Of a stretch of DNA of 57,307 bases, positions 11,365 to 20,689 are shown in pieces. Below the pieces are notes generated by a model. The model made no database searches. It saw only the letters and a program-made list of their open reading frames with translations, and was not told the DNA's origin. The DNA is from Virgibacillus senegalensis (GTDB lineage: Bacteria > Bacillota > Bacilli > Bacillales > Amphibacillaceae): assembly GCF_000821245.2 (NCBI RefSeq), contig NZ_LN611425.1:1018809-1076115 (forward strand). Direction: 5' to 3'. The position numbers and the translations under genes were made by a program. Within the stretch, counting starts at the first letter, position 1, and the number at the start of each line of letters is the position of its first letter.

Positions 11365-12378
11365 CTACTTTTTCCCTTTTACATAGTCTGCGTCAAATAA
11401 AAACATACGCATCAGCATATAAAGAGAAGGAATGAGTAATAGTAAACCGAGAATAAAAGCGATCACCAGAGCAAGACCCATTGCTTCATGTGTTGCCCCT
11501 TCCTGAATGGTTACATAGGGATACAACAAGTATGGGAGATGTCCTGCACCATAACCAAAAAAGGCAAAAAAGAATTGAAGCATAACAAATACAAATGCAA
11601 GTCCATAATAGAACCCTCGATAAATCAACCAAATCGCCACAAAGAAACAAATCAGCGACAAGCCGAACATCCACCAAAGATCAATCATGTTTTGATAGTG
11701 TTCCATGTTATGCTGGCTAAGTGCGATAAAGGTTGTGAGCGAAGCAATAATGGTAGGAACACTCCAAAATAGCGCATACTTCCTGACAAGTTCCAAAGCA
11801 TGGTAGTCGTTTGCCCGATTTGCATAGAAGCTAAGAAACGCAGCACTGATATAAAGCACCGATACAATCGCCAGAAATACAACGCTCCAGGAATAAGGAC
11901 TCGAAATCAATTCTCCTGCAAGCAATGTAACCCCTTCTTCTGTTTCCTGAATAAATCCTCCTTCTGATATGGTCAGCGCAGCCGACAACGAAGCGGGTAT
12001 CAGTAGGCCGGTAGCACCATATAAAAACATATAGATATTGCTTTTCTTTGAACCATAGTTCTCAAATGCATAAAAAGAGCCTCTAATAGCCAATAACACG
12101 ATGGCAAAGCTGCCTGGAATCAACAACGTCTGACCGTAATAATAAGCGGTATCAGGAAAAAAGCCGACAAGACCGACAAAGAAAAATACGAAGAATACAT
12201 TTGTCACTTCCCACACGGGTGAAAGGTATCTGGATATCAACTGGTTAATGATATGGTCGTTATGAGTGATCTTAGCATAAAATGCAAAAAAACCTGCACC
12301 AAAATCGACAGATGCGACAATCAAATAACCGTAAAGGAACATCCAGAGAACGATTATTCCGATCATTTCATAACTCAT
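11365..12378 (-). CDS. cydB: Cytochrome bd-type quinol oxidase subunit II
   Basis: A polytopic membrane protein of 337 residues with about eight or nine hydrophobic segments. It is the CydB-family partner of the upstream CydA-like protein, acting in terminal quinol oxidation by O2. It resembles the YthB branch: the N-terminus MSYEMIGIIVLWMFLYGY and VASVDFGAG are family features. Its start overlaps the end of the cydA-like gene by four bases (ATGA), indicating translational coupling. No cydCD exporter genes follow, unlike the classical cydABCD operon of B. subtilis, which favours a YthAB-type second oxidase. Confidence 0.9.
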   Translation of the reverse strand: MSYEMIGIIVLWMFLYGYLIVASVDFGAGFFAFYAKITHNDHIINQLISRYLSPVWEVTNVFFVFFFVGLVGFFPDTAYYYGQTLLIPGSFAIVLLAIRGSFYAFENYGSKKSNIYMFLYGATGLLIPASLSAALTISEGGFIQETEEGVTLLAGELISSPYSWSVVFLAIVSVLYISAAFLSFYANRANDYHALELVRKYALFWSVPTIIASLTTFIALSQHNMEHYQNMIDLWWMFGLSLICFFVAIWLIYRGFYYGLAFVFVMLQFFFAFFGYGAGHLPYLLYPYVTIQEGATHEAMGLALVIAFILGLLLLIPSLYMLMRMFLFDADYVKGKK

Positions 12379-13727
12379 TGAACATCATCCTTCTTGCCAA
12401 TGTGGGGAAACCGCTGTTCCAGCTCCAATTCAACTGGATTGTTTTGGAATAGCTTTCGCAGTACCCGGACACCGATAACCCCCAAAACGATATATAACCC
12501 TAAAAACAATAAAAACATCCAGCCTACGTGCGGAGAAGTCGTGGCAGCCTCTGTAACCTTCATGTAACCTCTCAAAATCCAAGGCTGGCGTCCTACTTCA
12601 GCAAGGATCCAGCCAAATTCTATAGCCAGCACCGCTAGGGGACCATTGATGACAATCATCCACAATAACAGGGGATGTTCTTCATTCCACCGGCGAATCC
12701 TCAACGATATCAAATACAACATAGCGATTCCCAAGGCATATAAACCCAATGTCACCATTCCATCAAATAAATAATGGATCCATAAAGGAGGTGTCAACTC
12801 TTCATCAAATGCTTCCAATCCTGTCACTTCACTATTGAAATCTCCAAAAGAAAGGAAGCTCAAAAAATTTGGCAGACGAATAGCATGCTCCACTTCATTT
12901 TCTTCATTGAGCTTACCGAATAAAATCAAATCGGCTCCTCTTTCAGTAGTAAAATGCCATTCATAGGCCGCCAGTTTTTCAGGCTGATGTTCGGCCAAAT
13001 ACTTTGCTGATACGTCACCAGCGATAGCAGTGGCCAGAGCAAAAATCAAGGTGGATACCATTGTCAATTTCAATGCTTTTTTGTAGTACGGGTGGTTTTT
13101 TTTCTTCAGAATAGTAAAAGCAGTAATGGCAGCCAGGATAGCAGCGGATGCTAGATAAGCCGAAGTTACCACATGAAACACTTTAGCAGGTGTTGCCGGA
13201 TTTAAAATGGCTGCAATCGGATCAATGGATGTGATGGTTCGTCCAACCAATTCAAAGCCTTGCGGGGCATTCATAAAGGCGTTCACCGTCGTGATAAAAA
13301 CTGCTGACATGGTTGAACCGATTATAACGGGAATGGACAACAACCAATGGTAGATCGGTTTCTTGAATCGATCCCATGTATAGAGATAAGCCCCGAGAAA
13401 GATAGCTTCAAAAAAGAAAGCAAAAGTTTCCATAAATAAAGGAAGACTGATGACATTTCCTGCGATTTGCATAAAGCTTGGCCAAAGTAACGATAGTTGA
13501 AGTCCGATGGCAGTACCAGTCACAACTCCAATTGCTACTGTTATGACAAACCCACGAGTCCATCTTCTTGCCAGCAAAATATAATGCGCGTCCTTCTTTT
13601 TAATGCCAAGAAATTCGGCAATCGAAATCATCAACGGAACGCCTACCCCGATAGTTGCAAATATGATATGAAAGCCAAGCGTTAGCGACGTCAACGCTCT
13701 GCTCATCGCTACACTATCAGCAAACAA
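12375..13727 (-). CDS. cydA: Cytochrome bd-type quinol oxidase subunit I (YthA-like)
   Basis: This 450-residue membrane subunit carries the haems and the quinol site. It has an early His in GFHIIFATIGVG (haem ligand region), the Q-loop area, and the invariant GRQPW motif (EVGRQPWILRG near residue 380). The Q-loop is short and the C-terminus compact, typical of the CIO/YthA subgroup. The start is a TTG at 13727 with GGGAGGA about 7 bases upstream; the nearby ATG in the leader is out of frame. It forms a two-gene operon with cydB. The first 287 bases of the 342-bp gap upstream show no recognisable regulator site. Confidence 0.9.
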   Translation of the reverse strand: MFADSVAMSRALTSLTLGFHIIFATIGVGVPLMISIAEFLGIKKKDAHYILLARRWTRGFVITVAIGVVTGTAIGLQLSLLWPSFMQIAGNVISLPLFMETFAFFFEAIFLGAYLYTWDRFKKPIYHWLLSIPVIIGSTMSAVFITTVNAFMNAPQGFELVGRTITSIDPIAAILNPATPAKVFHVVTSAYLASAAILAAITAFTILKKKNHPYYKKALKLTMVSTLIFALATAIAGDVSAKYLAEHQPEKLAAYEWHFTTERGADLILFGKLNEENEVEHAIRLPNFLSFLSFGDFNSEVTGLEAFDEELTPPLWIHYLFDGMVTLGLYALGIAMLYLISLRIRRWNEEHPLLLWMIVINGPLAVLAIEFGWILAEVGRQPWILRGYMKVTEAATTSPHVGWMFLLFLGLYIVLGVIGVRVLRKLFQNNPVELELEQRFPHIGKKDDVQ

Positions 13728-14014
13728 ACTGCATCCTCCCTTTCTTTAACCCTCCGTTAGCTCTTTCAAAAGAATCCTATCTTCATGTGTATTTTCCTTA
13801 ACAAGCAAACGATAAACGGAAAAAAGCACTTATTTATGAACACTTTTTGAAAGTTGTCCCGGATACCCCTTCCAACTATATGCCGAATTTTTAACAAACA
13901 TACAAAAAGCTGTCCGCCATACCCAATGATTTTATTTGTGGGATTTTTTTATCCGGATTACTATCCCCGGAAGTTTCGATGTTTCTGTGATCTCGTCATT
14001 CAGAAAAAAATAAA

Positions 14015-14050
14015 AGCAAGTAGAAAAAAATTGTTTTTTCTACTTGCTTA
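14015..14050 (-). terminator. Terminator of the ABC exporter operon
   Basis: A perfect 16-bp stem, aagcaagtagaaaaaa (14015-14030) with ttttttctacttgctt (14035-14050). On the minus strand a T-rich tail follows. It lies 20 bases past the last exporter gene. Confidence 0.85.
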
Positions 14051-14069
14051 TTAATGGGAACCCCTGTAT

Positions 14070-15914
14070 CTAAAGGGCGTTTAACATTTGAAATTGAGAT
14101 TTGACAAGATCGAAATATTCTCCTCTTTTTTGCATCAATTCCTGATGGTTTCCTTTTTCCAGAATCTTTCCATGCTGCAATACAATGATTTGATCCGCTT
14201 CTCTGATGGTAGAGAGTCGGTGTGCTATCATGATTGCTGTTCGCCCCTTCAACAGCTTGCGTAATGCCTGCTGGATCTTCATTTCTGTTTCCGTGTCAAT
14301 GCTCGCTGTTGCTTCATCAAGTATCAATATGCGAGGGTCAGCCAGTAGTGCACGTGCAAAGGACAATAATTGACGCTCACCAGCTGATAAAATATTACCT
14401 CTTTCTTCTACCTCTGTTTGGTATCCTTCTGCAAGACGCTGGATGAACTCGTCTGCACCGACTACTTTGGCTGCTTCGTATACTTCTTCATCCGCGGCAT
14501 CCGGTCTGCCGAACCGGATATTTTCCATGATGGTTCCTGAAAAAATAAAAGTATCCTGCAGTACCACACTGATATTTTTTCGCAAGCTGTCAAGTTTTAA
14601 ATCCCGGAGATCCAATCCATCGATTTTGACAGCACCTTTCGTCGGGTCATAAAATCGGCTGATCAGGTTAGCTATCGTTGATTTTCCTGAACCGGTATGA
14701 CCAACAAGCGCAACGGTCTGACCAGGCTTCATTTCTAATGAAATTTCGTGCAAAGCAACCCTGTTTTCATCGTAGGAAAACTGTACTTTATCAAATTCAA
14801 TATGCCCTTCCATATGATCAATTCTTTTTGCGTCAGGCTTCTCTTCTACATTCGGCTGTTCATCGAGAAATTCAAAAATCCTTTCCGAAGAAGCCATCGC
14901 AACCAAAAGCTGGTTATAGATTTGTCCGAGCCGTGAAATCGGCTCCCAAAACATGCCAAGGAAAAAGGCAAACGAAACGAATGTACCGATTTCAATGCCT
15001 CCATTTGCTTCTCCCAGCAATAATAAATGCGCTCCGTAAGAGATCAGGATGACGGTACCGATTGCATTACTCATTTCTACGAACGGACCGAAGTAAGCAC
15101 TCTTTTTCGTAGCTAATCGTTCACTTTCGTAGTTATCCTTGTTCACTCCGTCAAAAAACGCCGTATTTTCCTGTTCTTGTGAAAAAGATTGGGTAATTCG
15201 AATCCCCTGCATGCTTTCATTAAGGTGAGAATTCAGTCTGGATTTTTGGATACGTACGTCCTGCCAAGCACGTCTGATATTACGACGCAGCTTTGTAGAA
15301 ATATAGAACATAATCGGTAATACGATCATGACAGCCAATGCAAGTGGAGGACTGAGTACAAATAGAATGATGACAATTCCGAGCAGCATCACGACATCCA
15401 TCAACAGATTAATAATTCCGTTAGTAAATAGCTCTTGCAGGGAATTGACGTCGTTCAATATCCGGACAAGAATTGAACCGGCTGACCTTTTATCGAAAAA
15501 GTTATGGGATAAGTGCTGTACGTGCGAGAAAAGATTTCTTCTCAAATCATATATGACATTCTGACCAAGGATGTTTACCCATTTGATCCGAAAAGTATTG
15601 GCCGCATAACTAATCAAATACAGGATGGAGATCCCGATGACAAGGTAAGTCAGAAAACCGACATCTTTATCTTTTATGGCTATGTCGATCGCCACTTTAC
15701 CAATCAAAACAGGTACAGCCATCCTGATCAGCGTAGAAATAAACATGGCGATGATGGCACCTGGCACCAGTTTACCAGTATAAGGCTTTACGTACGTCAG
15801 GAGACGCAGCATTTGTTTCCAGTTAAAGGGCTTTTCCACTGCTTGATCCAGTGGGTAATAAAATCTGTTGAGATGCCTGTTTTGCTTCGGCTGATTTGCC
15901 ATTGTTTTTGCCAT
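14070..15914 (-). CDS. yfiC: ABC exporter half-transporter, canonical Walker B, degenerate signature (YfiC-like)
   Basis: This 614-residue half-transporter has six membrane helices (about 50-330) fused to an ATPase domain (about 355-600), and is expected to pump hydrophobic compounds out of the cell. Walker A is VGHTGSGKST near residue 405, and Walker B with catalytic Glu is ILILDEATASID near 531. The signature reads LSAGERQ instead of LSGGQ. This matches the consensus-Walker-B partner of heterodimeric exporters such as BmrD, LmrD and TM288. The ATG at 15914 follows GGGGGAG. It starts 12 bases after its partner gene, so the two form an operon. Lengths fit YfiB/YfiC better than BmrC/BmrD. Confidence 0.9.
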   Translation of the reverse strand: MAKTMANQPKQNRHLNRFYYPLDQAVEKPFNWKQMLRLLTYVKPYTGKLVPGAIIAMFISTLIRMAVPVLIGKVAIDIAIKDKDVGFLTYLVIGISILYLISYAANTFRIKWVNILGQNVIYDLRRNLFSHVQHLSHNFFDKRSAGSILVRILNDVNSLQELFTNGIINLLMDVVMLLGIVIILFVLSPPLALAVMIVLPIMFYISTKLRRNIRRAWQDVRIQKSRLNSHLNESMQGIRITQSFSQEQENTAFFDGVNKDNYESERLATKKSAYFGPFVEMSNAIGTVILISYGAHLLLLGEANGGIEIGTFVSFAFFLGMFWEPISRLGQIYNQLLVAMASSERIFEFLDEQPNVEEKPDAKRIDHMEGHIEFDKVQFSYDENRVALHEISLEMKPGQTVALVGHTGSGKSTIANLISRFYDPTKGAVKIDGLDLRDLKLDSLRKNISVVLQDTFIFSGTIMENIRFGRPDAADEEVYEAAKVVGADEFIQRLAEGYQTEVEERGNILSAGERQLLSFARALLADPRILILDEATASIDTETEMKIQQALRKLLKGRTAIMIAHRLSTIREADQIIVLQHGKILEKGNHQELMQKRGEYFDLVKSQFQMLNAL

Positions 15915-15926
15915 AATACTCCCCCT

Positions 15927-17678
15927 TTATTTTACAGCGCTCATAATTTCCTGTTTATCCTGATACTGAATATCATATATCCGCTGATACGGTCCACCGT
16001 TCGTCAACAGTTCTTCATGTCTACCGCGCTCGACTATCTCGCCATCCTCCAGGACCAGCACTTCATCCGCGTGCTTCAAAGAAGAGATCCGATGTGCGAT
16101 GATGAAAGTAGTTCGATTCTTCATGACTTCTTTTAAAGCCTTTTGGATTTTGAACTCTGTTTCCATATCGACGGCAGAGGTGGCATCATCCAATACCAAA
16201 ATGCTCGGATTGATTAGAATGGCCCTGGCAATGGCAATCCGTTGCTTTTGCCCCCCGGATAGTCCCATTCCCCTTTCGCCAAGCATTGTTTCATAGCCCT
16301 CAGGCATTTCCATGATAAATTCATGTGCCTGTGCACGCTTAGCTGCATCCACGATTTCATCCATACTGGCATTCGGGTTGCCGTATGCGATATTTTCTTT
16401 GATAGAGGTAGAGAACAAAAAAGATTCCTGCAATACAAAACCGATATTACGGCGAAGGGATTTTAAATCGTATTCCTCCACTTTTCTTCCATCAACCAGC
16501 ACTTCTCCTTTTTCTGGTTCATAAAAGCGGGTGATCAATTGTGTAATGCTTGTTTTACCTGCTCCGGTAGAACCGATTAAACCAACCACCGTGCCTGGAG
16601 GGGCATCAAAAGTAATATCTTTCAAGGCAGAATCATCATCTTCAGAATAGGTAAGGGTGACATTGCGAAAAGTGACATGACCTTGCAGACGGTTGGCTTC
16701 CACCGAATCCTCGATATTTTGGATGTCCTCTTCTGCCTCCAGAATTTCCAGTAACCGTTCTCCAGATGCCTTTGCTTGAGAAAACATGTTCACAATGAAA
16801 CCAAGCTGCATTAATGGTCCCAATATATAATTGACAAGACTGAAAAAGGCAACAAGTTCACCCATACTTAGATTCTCGCTGATAACCAAATAGCCGCCGT
16901 AAGCAAGCAAAGCCACCATGCAGATATTTCCAATGAATTCCATAAGCGGGAAGTAACGTGCCCAAATATGAGAAGTGGCAATATAATTGTCTTTGTAATT
17001 ATCGTTTTTATCTGTAAAACGGTAAATTTCGTAATCCTCTTTCGACAAGGATTTCACCGTATTCATCCCACTGACATTCTCCTGAATTCTGGTGTTAAGC
17101 CGGCCCATCGATTTTCTGATCTTCCGGAATGACGGATGGACTCGCCTGTCGAACTTATAGACGACAACTCCTAAAAATGGCATGGCTGCCATTGTGACCA
17201 GAGCAAGCGGAAAGGAATAGTAAAACATAACACTCAGACTAAGAAGCATCAGAAGCACTACTTTGATCAGCTCTTTACAACCAGCCGCAAGAAAAAATTT
17301 AAAGCCTTCCACGTCCATGGTAAGGCGAGACATCAAATCCCCTGTTCTCGCGTTGTCATAGTAGGAAAACGAAAGCCTTTGCAGTTTTTTGTATAAGCTA
17401 TCCCTTAACGTATAAACAGATTTAACCCCGAATAACTCGCCTAAATATTGCTGGGAAAAGTTAGCGATACCTTTTATAGCCATAATCAAAATAAATCCGA
17501 CCGATAAATACGGAATCAACTGGTACTGTCCATCCAACACTACATGGTCGATGGTCAACTGCAGAACCACTGGATAAACAACCGTTATTGCTGTTACAAG
17601 CATGACGAAAAACAAGGAAGCAAAAAACAGCTTTTTAAATGGCCAGTAATAGGAATGCAATTTTTTAAAAGTATCCAA
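15927..17678 (-). CDS. yfiB: ABC exporter half-transporter, Walker B Glu replaced by Asp (YfiB-like)
   Basis: This 583-residue partner of the next gene has the same order of domains: membrane region about 15-310, ATPase about 335-575. Walker A is IGSTGAGKTS near 371, the signature is a perfect LSGGQKQR near 478, but Walker B reads ILVLDDATSAVD, so the catalytic Glu is Asp. The degenerate ATP site of the heterodimer would combine this Walker B with the partner's LSAGE signature. The start is TTG at 17678, fixed by AGGAGG with 8-9 bases spacing. No regulator gene or attenuator-like leader was recognised upstream. Confidence 0.9.
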   Translation of the reverse strand: MDTFKKLHSYYWPFKKLFFASLFFVMLVTAITVVYPVVLQLTIDHVVLDGQYQLIPYLSVGFILIMAIKGIANFSQQYLGELFGVKSVYTLRDSLYKKLQRLSFSYYDNARTGDLMSRLTMDVEGFKFFLAAGCKELIKVVLLMLLSLSVMFYYSFPLALVTMAAMPFLGVVVYKFDRRVHPSFRKIRKSMGRLNTRIQENVSGMNTVKSLSKEDYEIYRFTDKNDNYKDNYIATSHIWARYFPLMEFIGNICMVALLAYGGYLVISENLSMGELVAFFSLVNYILGPLMQLGFIVNMFSQAKASGERLLEILEAEEDIQNIEDSVEANRLQGHVTFRNVTLTYSEDDDSALKDITFDAPPGTVVGLIGSTGAGKTSITQLITRFYEPEKGEVLVDGRKVEEYDLKSLRRNIGFVLQESFLFSTSIKENIAYGNPNASMDEIVDAAKRAQAHEFIMEMPEGYETMLGERGMGLSGGQKQRIAIARAILINPSILVLDDATSAVDMETEFKIQKALKEVMKNRTTFIIAHRISSLKHADEVLVLEDGEIVERGRHEELLTNGGPYQRIYDIQYQDKQEIMSAVK

Positions 17679-18032
17679 GTATATCCCTCCTCCTGATGGT
17701 TTTTTTCACGTATGTATAAATATATCGGGTTGCGAAATATTTTTCCACCCATTTGACTCAATTTTTTTAAAATTTTTAATCGCCTGTGAATGGAATGGTT
17801 TCTGTACTGTCTTTCCTTTAATAGGATGGAAAATGGACATCATTTTCTATCGATTTTCTTTGAAGAAATATGTTGCTGGAGAATGAAATACTGCCAATAG
17901 ATGATGATTGATAAAGTACAATCCCTATAAAGAAGCCGAGAAATTCGAAGAAATATCGAGAGAATTGTTGCGTATAGTTGCAATCAATATTTTTTTCTTT
18001 TAACCTAAAATAATAGAGGAAGGAGAACTAGT
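17679..18032. other. Intergenic region between divergent exporter operon and mscS
   Basis: About 350 AT-rich bases separating divergent genes, so promoters for both must lie here. No match good enough to call was found. TTGTTG, 17 bases, TATTTT near 17965-17995 is a weak plus-strand candidate. No ORF with a ribosome site and no clear hairpin was seen. Confidence 0.3.
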
Positions 18033-18878
18033 ATGAACTTATTTCAAGAAGGTTTATCCTTGGATGTTAGCGCACTCCTGGAGCTGATCATCGGATATGG
18101 TTTGCAAATCATCCTGATCATCATCGGCTTTATGATTGCTGCTCCACTTGGGAAAAAGGTTATTTCTAACGCGCTATCCGGGGCTGGCAGAAGGGAAAAA
18201 ATATCAAAAGGCAGAATGAAAACACTCGAAAAACTGCTGATCAATGTGTACTCTTATGTGCTTATTTTTCTGTTCATTGTCATGTTGTTTGGCATATTTG
18301 AGATACCGATTGGTCCATTGCTTGCAGGTGCTGGTGTCCTCGGTCTCGCAATCGGCTTTGGGGCCCAAGGATTAGTCAGCGATGTTGTCACTGGTTTTTT
18401 TCTTCTATTAGAAAAACAAGTAGAAGTAGATGAATACGTGACATTAGGTGGATTTGACGGAGTTGTGGAAGAAATTGGTTTGAGGACGACCAAGATCCGA
18501 AGCTTCGACGGCACATTAAATTTCGTTCCGAATAGAGAAATCACCAGTGTCAGCAATCATTCCCGCGGTACGATGCGTGCTCTCGTCGATATCGGAATCA
18601 GTTATGAAGACAACATAGACGAGGCAATGGCCGTTCTCCAGCGGATTTGCGATGATTTCCGCGAAAATGATGAACGCTGTACGGAAGGTCCCGACGTTCT
18701 CGGCGTACAAAGTATCGGCTCCTCAGATATCGTTCTGCGCGTACTCGGACAGACCGAAAACATGAGACAGTGGGAAGTAGAGCGAGACTTGCGAAAAAGA
18801 ATCAAAGAAGAATTCGATGCTGCTGGTATCGACATTCCCTACCCGCATCAGGTTAATGTGGACAAACAGCCTAAATAA
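18033..18878 (+). CDS. ykuT: Small-conductance mechanosensitive channel (MscS family, YkuT-like)
   Basis: This 281-residue membrane channel opens under membrane tension to release osmolytes after hypo-osmotic shock. Three N-terminal hydrophobic helices (about 15-40, 70-90, 95-120) are followed by the pore-lining Gly/Ala-rich segment LAGAGVLGLAIGFGAQGLV and the conserved beta domain motifs (FVPNREI, SNHSRG). The C-terminal vestibule domain is complete. The ATG at 18033 follows AAGGAG. It is monocistronic with a terminator. Its neighbour YkuS, on the other strand, matches the ykuS-ykuT pairing of B. subtilis. Confidence 0.95.
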   Translation: MNLFQEGLSLDVSALLELIIGYGLQIILIIIGFMIAAPLGKKVISNALSGAGRREKISKGRMKTLEKLLINVYSYVLIFLFIVMLFGIFEIPIGPLLAGAGVLGLAIGFGAQGLVSDVVTGFFLLLEKQVEVDEYVTLGGFDGVVEEIGLRTTKIRSFDGTLNFVPNREITSVSNHSRGTMRALVDIGISYEDNIDEAMAVLQRICDDFRENDERCTEGPDVLGVQSIGSSDIVLRVLGQTENMRQWEVERDLRKRIKEEFDAAGIDIPYPHQVNVDKQPK

Positions 18879-18893
18879 TTACATGAAAAGACA

Positions 18894-18932
18894 GAGGCAG
18901 GCTTCTAATCGAACGGAAGCCTGTCTCTTTTC
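18894..18932. terminator. Terminator between ykuT and ykuS
   Basis: Stem gaggcaggcttc with gaagcctgtctc (one G-T pair) and then tttt on the plus strand. It lies between two convergent genes and probably ends both. Confidence 0.75.
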
Positions 18933-18944
18933 ATGCTTGCCCAC

Positions 18945-19187
18945 TTACCGAAAACGATTGTCGACCTGCTGACAAACCTCGTCTGCAGTCATCCCGTCTG
19001 CATTGATAACGGGAGCCTGCGTACTTGCTGTCGCCATTCCCATCACGTTTTTATCTTGACCGGAAATAACACAGCAATCACAATTTTGCACATCTGCTTC
19101 CTGTCTCAATTCCACCAAATCATAGCCCCGCTCCTGTAATGCTCCTTTCACATCAGAAAGCGTGCCTTCTATCCCGATTCGCGGCAT
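18945..19187 (-). CDS. ykuS: YkuS family protein (UPF0180)
   Basis: This 80-residue cytosolic protein belongs to the UPF0180/YkuS family of small conserved Firmicutes proteins with no known function. Family features are the N-terminus MPRIGIEGTLSDVKGAL, the paired cysteines in NCDCCVISGQDKNVMGM, and the APVINADGMTADEVC segment. The closely spaced cysteines could bind metal or take part in redox change (inference). The ATG at 19187 follows GGGAGG. It sits convergent with ykuT and downstream of dapL on the same strand, as in Bacillus. Confidence 0.93.
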   Translation of the reverse strand: MPRIGIEGTLSDVKGALQERGYDLVELRQEADVQNCDCCVISGQDKNVMGMATASTQAPVINADGMTADEVCQQVDNRFR

Positions 19188-19401
19188 CCAAATACCTCCC
19201 GTCTAATTGAATTAAAATATCTTTCATAAACTCCCCAAAAACCCTAAAAAGCATACAAAAAAACAGCTGTACTAGGTCTATCATTGAACAGACTCATGCC
19301 GGGACAATTTTAGTGGCCGTGCGCAACTGATCAATTTTTCTCCAGAGATTCCCCTCAATGTTCTGTTCATACCGGAAAAGTTCCTCAGGGGAGAAAGGCA
19401 A

Positions 19402-19436
19402 TAAAAAAGGAGACGCCACAAACTCTGGGTCTCCTT
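19402..19436 (-). terminator. Terminator after dapL
   Basis: Minus-strand stem aaggagac/gtctcctt with a long loop, followed by tttttt. It begins 5 bases past the dapL stop. The stretch from here to ykuS (19188-19401) shows no gene I can support. Confidence 0.8.
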
Positions 19437-19440
19437 GGAA

Positions 19441-20568
19441 CTAGCTAGCAAAAGACATATTCCGTATCGTTTTCTCCACGATTTCAACACCTGTCAACAG
19501 TGCATCCTCTGAGGGGCTCAACTTACTATGATGCAAACCATAAGGGGAATCGACACCTAGCCAAAACATAAAACCGGGTATATCTTTCAGCATATAGCCA
19601 AAGTCTTCACCTGTCATCGCTGCTTTGGCTTCTTTCCATGTATATCCCGCTTCGGTAACGACTTGCCTAAACATTTCCACGTACTGCTCTGAATTGAGAA
19701 CTTGGTGGTAATTAGCTCCGTAATCGATCGTTATTTTGCAGTCAAAACTAATCTCATGCCCTTTGGCAATTTGTTCGATGTGTTGTTTCACGAGATGAAT
19801 CGCTTCCGGATCAAGCGTTCGAATTGTCCCTTCCAGACGGGCGTTTTCTGCAATAACATTTTGAACGAAACCACCGCTGATTTTTCCGATTGTCACCACA
19901 GCACTTTGCAATGGATCGATGCGCCTTGCTACAATTTGCTGCAGCTGGGTGACAAAACTGCTGGCTGCAGTTACCATATCATTGGTTAAATGCGGATAGG
20001 CAGCATGCCCTCCCTTGCCTTTGAAATCGATAAACAATTCGCTCGTATTAGCAAATAACAGGCCTGCACGAGTCGAAACCGTACCAGCAGGAAGCTCGGG
20101 GGCTACATGCAAGGCAAAAATCGTATCAGGTTTCCATTCACCTACCAGGGCGGATTGAAGCATGGGCAAAGCACCACCGGGGCCCTCCTCTGCCGGCTGG
20201 AAAATAAACAAAACATCATCTTCTACCGGTTGCTCTGCCAAACGTTGCAATGCTCCCAAAGCGATGGTCATGTGAAAATCATGTCCGCATGCATGCATGT
20301 TCCCTTCATGCTTTGAAGCAAATGAGAAGCCTGTTTCCTCTTTAATCGGTAACCCATCTATGTCTGTACGGTATCCGATTAGTCGGGAAGGATTCGTACC
20401 CGATATTTTTACTAATAATCCCGTTTCCCATTGTTTTATTGTCAAATGTTCCTGACGAAAGTGCCCGATCTTGTCCTTTAAATATTTTTGGGTCTTAAAC
20501 TCCTGAAAACCCAACTCGGGGATCTGGTGTAAGTCTCTTCTGGTAGCAATCAAATCCTCCTGGTTCAT
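19441..20568 (-). CDS. dapL: N-acetyldiaminopimelate deacetylase
   Basis: This 375-residue M20-family metallohydrolase (YkuR) removes acetate from N-acetyl-LL-diaminopimelate in the acetylase branch of lysine and peptidoglycan-precursor synthesis. Motifs are the metal-binding HACGHDFHM near residue 95, [10 protein letters not shown] carrying the catalytic Glu, and the C-terminal [10 protein letters not shown] with a further ligand region. The dimerisation domain lies in the middle. The frame is open five codons upstream, but the ATG at 20568 has GGAGG at 8 bases. PatA, the enzyme for the intermediate step, is about 8 kb away in this window. Confidence 0.95.
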   Translation of the reverse strand: MNQEDLIATRRDLHQIPELGFQEFKTQKYLKDKIGHFRQEHLTIKQWETGLLVKISGTNPSRLIGYRTDIDGLPIKEETGFSFASKHEGNMHACGHDFHMTIALGALQRLAEQPVEDDVLFIFQPAEEGPGGALPMLQSALVGEWKPDTIFALHVAPELPAGTVSTRAGLLFANTSELFIDFKGKGGHAAYPHLTNDMVTAASSFVTQLQQIVARRIDPLQSAVVTIGKISGGFVQNVIAENARLEGTIRTLDPEAIHLVKQHIEQIAKGHEISFDCKITIDYGANYHQVLNSEQYVEMFRQVVTEAGYTWKEAKAAMTGEDFGYMLKDIPGFMFWLGVDSPYGLHHSKLSPSEDALLTGVEIVEKTIRNMSFAS

Positions 20569-20643
20569 TGCTCCACCCTCCATTCAATGTGTTGTAAACA
20601 AAAAATTTCTCTTTGGCTGTTACCGAAGCCAGGGTCGAATTGG

Positions 20644-20669
20644 AAAAAGCAGGAGAAACATCTCCTGCT
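20644..20669 (-). terminator. Terminator between dapH and dapL
   Basis: Minus-strand stem agcaggaga/tctcctgct with a 4-nt loop and TTTTT after it. It lies just past the dapH stop and before dapL, so it should reduce read-through between the two pathway genes. Confidence 0.8.
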
Positions 20670-20689
20670 TTGATCTCTAATGATTCACT

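Noticed and set aside
19281-19490. 69-codon minus-strand frame downstream of dapL
   Set aside because: It overlaps the end of dapL in another frame and crosses the dapL terminator, with no ribosome site.
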